The notes under the pieces: model-generated
Told to the model about the DNA's origin: nothing
Database searches by the model: none
The model's input: only the letters and a program-made list of their open reading frames with translations
Made by a program: the position numbers and the translations under genes
Part shown: in pieces, positions 59,364 to 64,000 of the stretch
Numbering within the stretch: the stretch's first letter is position 1
Layout: each line of letters opens with the position of its first letter
Source: Ferrovibrio sp046297595
GTDB taxonomy: Bacteria; Pseudomonadota; Alphaproteobacteria; Ferrovibrionales; Ferrovibrionaceae
Direction: 5' to 3'
Assembly: GCF_046297595.1 (NCBI RefSeq)
Contig: NZ_JBKBHT010000001.1
Span: 62,001 to 126,000 of the forward strand
Length of the DNA stretch: 64,000 bases

Positions 59364-59955
59364 GAGGGCCGGATCCTTCCACAGCATATTCCGCAGGCAA
59401 TTCATGCCCACGACCGACGCTGGAGATCAAGGTCCGAACCTCGGGATAACGATGGGCTGTGGCAATGTGGTGCAGCCGCAGGGCTTCGACAAGCGCGCCG
59501 CCCAGGCCCAGCATGCGGTCGGCATGACGGATCATGACGGTATTGGGCCAGGTCTGCGGCCGGATTTCGGCCAGCGTGGCGAAAATATCCGCCTCGCGGC
59601 CAGGATTGCGCTGCGCCATCAGGCTGACGGCCGCCGCCGTGGAGCGCGACACGCCGGCGAAGCAATGCACCAGCAGGTGATCGACGCGATCGGCCGCCAG
59701 GCGGTCACCCACTTCCAGGATGGCGGCGACATCCCGCTCGCCCGGCAGATCGCGGCCTTCGCTCGGCGTCACGATATCGTAGAAGCGGAATTCGTTGCGC
59801 CGGGCCGCCGGATGATGGGCGTAACCATCGGGCTGCGGCGTGCCGGGGTCGAGAATGCCGAGAATATGCGTCACGTCGCCGGCAAACTGATGCAGCTCCG
59901 CCACGCCGCAGATGCTGAGGCGGAACGGCAGCAGGCCACGCGCGACGACACTCAT
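59350..59955 (-). CDS. Tyrosine/dual-specificity phosphatase-like protein
   Basis: This 201-aa cysteine-phosphatase fold protein has an active-site loop LLVHCFAGVSRSTAAAVSLM containing the HCX5R motif (Cys and Arg both present). A general-acid Asp may lie in FYDIVTPSEGRDLPGERD. It has no signal peptide or transmembrane segment. The N-terminus has a variable stretch GILDPGTPQPDGYAHHPA. Similar small phosphatases in alphaproteobacteria are poorly characterised. The gene overlaps gor by 14 bases and follows the exported unknown protein's stop by 10 bases. Confidence 0.8.
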   Translation of the reverse strand: MSVVARGLLPFRLSICGVAELHQFAGDVTHILGILDPGTPQPDGYAHHPAARRNEFRFYDIVTPSEGRDLPGERDVAAILEVGDRLAADRVDHLLVHCFAGVSRSTAAAVSLMAQRNPGREADIFATLAEIRPQTWPNTVMIRHADRMLGLGGALVEALRLHHIATAHRYPEVRTLISSVGRGHELPAEYAVEGSGPHEPV

Positions 59956-59965
59956 AGCATCCCTT

Positions 59966-60655
59966 TCAGTTGTACTTCTTCATAATGCGGTGATACGCAT
60001 CGGTAACAACAGTTATTATATCTTGACTGCCGGAAAATCGGATAACGAGTGGCTTTATATTGTAGCCCGGCGTTGAGTTTCTCTCGGCTTCAAGCCATGC
60101 CGCCAGGCTTTGATAGAAAGCCTCCGGCAAATCGTTCAGATCAGCGTAGTCCTTTGAGGCGATCATCAGATCGCCATTGTCCAATGCTCGCCGCGGGTCT
60201 TGATAAACCAGCCGGCGCTGATCCTGATACAGGAAATGACGAATCACAATGACCAGATGACCGACATCCGTATCCACCCAGACAAAACCCTTCTCAGGGC
60301 AGAAATGCGGTCGACACGCGCTCGCGACGATATAGCGTTTATCGACCATACGGACCGGGTTTGGGGGGGCTCCTAATAGTATCCCAATGTGATGTCGCAG
60401 CATCTCCTCATGCTGCGATGTGCCGAGATAAAGCGGCATCGGGTTCGGTACCGCCCCGTCAAGTAACTGCTGGAACTTCCGTTCCCCAACCAGCTGATTT
60501 GTAGACAGTCCAGGCTTTGCCGCTACGTAACCAGCCAACCACTCAACTAAATCCGCTCGCTCCGGATCGCTGGCAGGCTTTGCATTTATTGGCGTCGCCA
60601 TGACGAGCGCCACCACGGCGGCCCAGCCAACGATGTTTCGAAGCGCTGCCCTCAT
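59966..60655 (-). CDS. Exported hypothetical protein coupled to glmS, family not recognised
   Basis: This 229-aa protein has a signal peptide (residues 1-25, IVGWAAVVALVMATPINA-KP). The mature part has KPGLSTNQLVGERKFQQLL, a YIVASACRPHFCPEKGFVWV stretch with two Cys that could pair, and IKPLVIRFSGSQDIITVVTD near the end. Two counted lines of 60 bases are about 52% and 38% G+C, clearly below the neighbours, so it may be a recent arrival. Its ATG overlaps the glmS stop as ATGA, unusual for a gene of different composition. Its function is unknown. Confidence 0.7.
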   Translation of the reverse strand: MRAALRNIVGWAAVVALVMATPINAKPASDPERADLVEWLAGYVAAKPGLSTNQLVGERKFQQLLDGAVPNPMPLYLGTSQHEEMLRHHIGILLGAPPNPVRMVDKRYIVASACRPHFCPEKGFVWVDTDVGHLVIVIRHFLYQDQRRLVYQDPRRALDNGDLMIASKDYADLNDLPEAFYQSLAAWLEAERNSTPGYNIKPLVIRFSGSQDIITVVTDAYHRIMKKYN

Positions 60656-62478
60656 TCAACCGTAACCGATTTCGCTAGGTTGCGCGGCTGGTCCACATCG
60701 GTGCCCTTCAGCACGGCGACGTGATAGGCCAGCAGCTGCACCGGAATGGCGTAAAGGATCGGCGCCACGAAAGGCTCGACCTCGGGCAGTTCCACGGTGG
60801 CGAAAGTGCGTTCGTCGATATGCCTGAAGCCGGCCTTGTCCGACATGAAGATCACCTTGCCGCCGCGCGCCATCACTTCCTGCATGTTCGAGATGGTCTT
60901 CTCGAACAGGCTGTCGCTCGGCGCGATCACGATCACCGGCACCTGCTCGTCGATCAGGGCGATCGGGCCATGCTTCAACTCGCCGGCGGCGTAACCTTCG
61001 GCATGGATATAGGAGATTTCCTTCAGTTTGAGCGCGCCTTCCAGCGCCAGCGGGAAGCAGGCGCCGCGGCCGATATACAGCACGTCGCGCGCATCCATGA
61101 TCTTCTCGGCCAGGGCCTGCAGGTCGTCGTCGTGATTGAGCACCTCGGCGGCCCGCGCCGGCACCTCGATCAGCGCCGCCATCAGCCGAGCGGCATCATC
61201 CTGGCTCAGCGACTTGCGCGCATGGGCGATGGCAAGGCTGAAGGCGGCCAGCGTGACCAGCTGACAGGTGAAGGCCTTGGTCGAGGCCACACCGATCTCG
61301 GGCCCGGCCTTGGTCGGCAGCACGCCGTCGGCCTCCCGCGCCATACTGCTTTCCGGCACGTTCACAATGGTCAGCGTACGCCCGCCATTCTGCTTCACGT
61401 AACGCAGCGCGGCGAGCGTGTCGGCCGTCTCGCCGGATTGGGAGATGAAGATGGCCAGACCCTTCGGGTCGACCGGCGCCTCGCGGTAACGGAATTCCGA
61501 GGCGACATCCACCTCGACATTGATGCGGGCGTAGCGCTCCAGCCAGTATTTCGCCACCAGGCCGGAATAATACGATGTGCCGCAGGCCACGATGGTGATG
61601 CGGGAAACCTGCGCCAGGTCGAGCCCCAGATCGGGCAGGTGCACCCAGCGGTCGGTCGGGCTGACCACGGTGTTGATGGTATCGCCCATCACCGCCGGCT
61701 GCTCGTAGATTTCCTTCTGCATGTAGTGGCGATAATTGCCCTTGCCGATCATCGCGCCGCTGATCGCGGTGGGCCGCACGGCACGGTCGACCGGGTTGTT
61801 GTCGGCATCGAAGAAGCGCGCCGATCCACGGCTCAACACCACCCAGTCGCCCTCTTCCAGATAGGCGATCTTGTCGGTCAGCGGCGCCAGCGCCAGCGCA
61901 TCGGAACCGAGATACATCTCGCCATTGCCAAACCCGACCGCCAGCGGCGCGCCGCGACGGGCGCCGATCAGCAGGTCGTCCTTGCCGTGGAACAGGATGC
62001 CCAGCGCGAAAGCACCGCGCAGGCGACCCAATGCCGCCTTCACGGCCGCCTCGGGATCGTTACCCTCGGCCAGATACTGGTCGATCAGCCGCATGGCGAC
62101 TTCGGTATCGGTCTGGCTCTGGAAGCTCTGTCCCTTGGCGATCAGTTCCTCGGCCAGCTCGCGGTAATTCTCGATGATGCCGTTATGCACCAGGGCGACG
62201 CGTTCGGTGGCATGGGGATGGGCATTGGATTCATTCGGCGCGCCATGGGTGGCCCAGCGGGTATGGGCAATGCCGATCATGCCCTGCAATGGCTGTTCGC
62301 CCAACCGGCCTTCCAGGTTGACGATCTTGCCCTCGGCACGACGCCGTTCGATGATCCCCTTGCCGCTCAGCGTGGCGACGCCGGCGGAATCATAACCGCG
62401 ATATTCCAGCCTTTTCAGGCCGTCGATCAGCAATGGCACGACATCCCGCGTACCGACGACGCCGACAATTCCGCACAT
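60652..62478 (-). CDS. glmS: Glucosamine-6-phosphate synthase
   Basis: This glutamine-dependent amidotransferase makes glucosamine 6-phosphate, the first step toward UDP-GlcNAc. The 608-aa protein starts MCGIVGVVGTRDVVPLLIDG with the catalytic Cys2, followed by YRGYDSAGVATL. Two SIS sugar-phosphate domains carry IFISQSGETADTLAAL, GVASTKAFTCQLVTL and EGALKLKEISYIHAEGYAAG. The end is LAKSVTVE, as is usual. It lies 11 bases after glmU, the normal cell-wall precursor pairing, and no glmS ribozyme-like leader is seen. Confidence 0.98.
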   Translation of the reverse strand: MCGIVGVVGTRDVVPLLIDGLKRLEYRGYDSAGVATLSGKGIIERRRAEGKIVNLEGRLGEQPLQGMIGIAHTRWATHGAPNESNAHPHATERVALVHNGIIENYRELAEELIAKGQSFQSQTDTEVAMRLIDQYLAEGNDPEAAVKAALGRLRGAFALGILFHGKDDLLIGARRGAPLAVGFGNGEMYLGSDALALAPLTDKIAYLEEGDWVVLSRGSARFFDADNNPVDRAVRPTAISGAMIGKGNYRHYMQKEIYEQPAVMGDTINTVVSPTDRWVHLPDLGLDLAQVSRITIVACGTSYYSGLVAKYWLERYARINVEVDVASEFRYREAPVDPKGLAIFISQSGETADTLAALRYVKQNGGRTLTIVNVPESSMAREADGVLPTKAGPEIGVASTKAFTCQLVTLAAFSLAIAHARKSLSQDDAARLMAALIEVPARAAEVLNHDDDLQALAEKIMDARDVLYIGRGACFPLALEGALKLKEISYIHAEGYAAGELKHGPIALIDEQVPVIVIAPSDSLFEKTISNMQEVMARGGKVIFMSDKAGFRHIDERTFATVELPEVEPFVAPILYAIPVQLLAYHVAVLKGTDVDQPRNLAKSVTVE

Positions 62479-62489
62479 ACGCCCTGCTC

Positions 62490-63884
62490 CTATTTCTTTT
62501 TCTTACGCGCCGCCTTCATGGCGCGGAATTTCGCCGCGAAGCCCGGCTTGTCGTCCTGGCGGCCGCGCGCCACGGTCAGGGCATCAGCCGGCACGTCGCG
62601 CGTCACCACGCTGCCGGCCGCCACCATGGCGCCGTCGCCGATCTTCACCGGCGCCACCAGCGCCGAATTCGAACCGATGAAAGCCCCCGCGCCGATATCG
62701 GTATGGTGTTTCTCGAAACCGTCGTAATTGCAGGTGATGGTGCCGGCGCCGACATTGGCCTGCGCGCCGACGCGGGCATCGCCGATATAGGTCAGGTGGT
62801 TGACCTTGGCGCCCTTCTCCACGCGGGCATTCTTGACCTCGACGAAATTGCCGATATGGGCCTGTTCGTCGATCCGGGCGCCGGGCCGCAGGCGGGCGAA
62901 CGGCCCGATGGTGGCACCCGATGCGATGCTGGCACCTTCGATATGGCTGTGGCTGCGGATCGTCACGTCGTCGGCCACAGTCACGCCGGGGCCGAACACC
63001 ACGAAGGGTTCAATCACCACATCGCGGCCGAGTTTTGTGTCGCTGCGCAGGTATACCGTCTCGGGCGCCGTCATGGTCACGCCGTTCGCCATGGCGGCGG
63101 CGCGCAGGCGCTGCTGCATCGCGGCTTCGGCCACGCTCAGCTCGGCGCGCGTATTGATGCCCATCACCTCGACCGGATCGGCCTCCACCACGCGGCAGGT
63201 CCAGCCCTGCGCGCTGGCATGCTCGACCACATCGGTCAGCAGGTATTCGCCCTGGGCGTTTTTGTTGCTCAGCTTCTTCAGCAGGGCCGACAGCCGCGCG
63301 CCGTCCAGCGCCATCAGGCCGCCATTGCACAGCCGCACGGCGCGCTCCTCGGCCGAGGCATTCTTGTATTCGACGATCTTCTGCAGCTGCCCCCTCGCAT
63401 CGACAATCAGCCGGCCATAGGCGGCAGGATCGGCCGGCCGGAAGCCGACGATCACGGCGGCCGGATCGCTTTTCTGGCGGCGGGCCGCCACCAGGCCTTT
63501 CAGCAAATCGGCCGTCAGCAGCGGCGTGTCGCCGAACACCACCAGCACATCGCCACTGAAACCCTTCAGCGCCGGCAGGGCCGCCATCACCGCATGGCCG
63601 GTGCCCTGGGGCGGATGCTGCACCACCGTGCGGGCCGGCCTGGCGGCATCCACCACGGCGGCCTGGTCCTTGCCGGTGACGACGATGACGCGCTCGGGCT
63701 TCAGGCTGGCCGCCGCATCCAGCACGTGATGCAGCATCGCGCGGCCGGCCACCGGATGCAGAACCTTGGGCAGGCGTGACTTCATCCGCGTGCCCTGGCC
63801 AGCCGCCAGCACCACGACGGCCACACTCCGTCCCGTCGTCTTTCGCTTTGCCATTTTCCGTTTTACCGGGGGCCGTTTCGCCAT
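62490..63884 (-). CDS. glmU: Bifunctional GlmU: N-acetylglucosamine-1-phosphate uridyltransferase / glucosamine-1-phosphate acetyltransferase
   Basis: This enzyme performs the last two steps of UDP-GlcNAc synthesis. The N-terminal Rossmann part has the nucleotide loop VVVLAAGQGTRMKSRLPKVL and VFGDTPLLTADLLK. The C-terminal left-handed beta helix has repeated hexapeptides (GATIGPFARLRPGARIDEQA, VGAGTITCNYDGFEKH, KIGDGAMVAAGSVVTRD) and a Lys-rich end (MKAARKKKK). The start is uncertain: ATG 63884 gives 464 aa, ATG 63854 gives 454 aa, and the frame opens at 63959. The first 20 residues are Lys/Arg-rich (AKRPPVKRKMAKRKTTGRS), more basic than usual. Confidence 0.95.
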   Translation of the reverse strand: MAKRPPVKRKMAKRKTTGRSVAVVVLAAGQGTRMKSRLPKVLHPVAGRAMLHHVLDAAASLKPERVIVVTGKDQAAVVDAARPARTVVQHPPQGTGHAVMAALPALKGFSGDVLVVFGDTPLLTADLLKGLVAARRQKSDPAAVIVGFRPADPAAYGRLIVDARGQLQKIVEYKNASAEERAVRLCNGGLMALDGARLSALLKKLSNKNAQGEYLLTDVVEHASAQGWTCRVVEADPVEVMGINTRAELSVAEAAMQQRLRAAAMANGVTMTAPETVYLRSDTKLGRDVVIEPFVVFGPGVTVADDVTIRSHSHIEGASIASGATIGPFARLRPGARIDEQAHIGNFVEVKNARVEKGAKVNHLTYIGDARVGAQANVGAGTITCNYDGFEKHHTDIGAGAFIGSNSALVAPVKIGDGAMVAAGSVVTRDVPADALTVARGRQDDKPGFAAKFRAMKAARKKKK

Positions 63885-64000
63885 CACCCTGTTCCGTGTA
63901 CAAAAACGCGATTCGCCGCATTCGGCGCGGCGGGACTGTGTCATAGCCGCCCGGGGCAACGGAAATCAAATGCTCTTTCCGTCTGTTTCAGGGTCTTTCG

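Noticed and set aside
60652..62478. glmS ribozyme
   Set aside because: glmS follows glmU after 11 bases, which is too short for the ribozyme; it is known mainly from Gram-positive bacteria.

Overview
The window comes from a high-GC (mid-60s % by eye) alphaproteobacterial chromosome, most likely Rhodospirillales-like. Evidence for this is the dusB-ntrB-ntrC order, the ispD-ispF fusion, a pyruvate dehydrogenase E1 beta subunit with its own N-terminal lipoyl domain, lipA-ratA linkage, and a malonyl-CoA decarboxylase. The genus assignment is inference only. No rRNA, tRNA, CRISPR array, insertion sequence or prophage was found. Genes are packed tightly, and many pairs are coupled by ATGA or TGATG overlaps.

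Layout. 1-3288: ntrC (cut by the window edge), ntrB and dusB, read leftward as dusB-ntrB-ntrC. 3435-5573: ispDF, pgpA and cinA, rightward. 5570-14432: a long leftward operon pdhA-pdhB-pdhC-SDR-lpd-lipA-ratA-mcd, with ftsB upstream. 15052-17272: a YgiB / glutathionylspermidine-synthase-like / DUF350 trio. 17269-20442: a class III cyclase, a small exported protein and enolase. 20621-24363: mtnA, a fused class II aldolase/short-chain dehydrogenase, and yciB. 24491-28242: an MFS pump, a quinone-oxidoreductase-like enzyme and a PAS histidine kinase. 28589-30865: ornithine-type decarboxylase and a FecR-domain protein. 30992-35758: a four-gene operon carrying the uracil catabolism (URC) genes upp, urc4 and urc1 behind an orphan acyl-CoA carboxyltransferase. 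35961-41967: AhpD-like protein, thioesterase with TetR, two SDRs, CaiB, rhodanese and an unknown membrane protein. 42074-45790: a transglycosylase, a 2-hydroxyacid dehydrogenase and a sugar-acid dehydratase. 45791-46972: an AT-rich orphan gene and two helically phased repeat arrays. 46973-52121: a glycosyltransferase and a polyamine ABC transporter. 52192-53978: an SDR/AraC divergent pair. 53990-58008: cobalamin genes cobC, cobD, cobQ and cobP. 58008-63884: glutathione reductase, a phosphatase, an exported unknown protein, glmS and glmU.

How the genes fit together. Three metabolic themes recur. One is acyl-CoA and central carbon metabolism (PDH, enolase, malonyl-CoA decarboxylase, carboxyltransferase, CaiB). 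The second is polyamine chemistry (decarboxylase, PotFGHI-type importer, glutathionylspermidine-synthase-like ATP-grasp protein). The third is nucleotide and nucleoside salvage or catabolism (URC operon; MtnA plus aldolase as a candidate dihydroxyacetone-phosphate shunt). The observations most worth following are the carboxyltransferase coupled to the URC genes, the 10.5-bp-phased arrays next to the AT-rich orphan gene, the MtnA-aldolase pairing, and an SDR lacking the usual catalytic Tyr/Lys inside the PDH operon.
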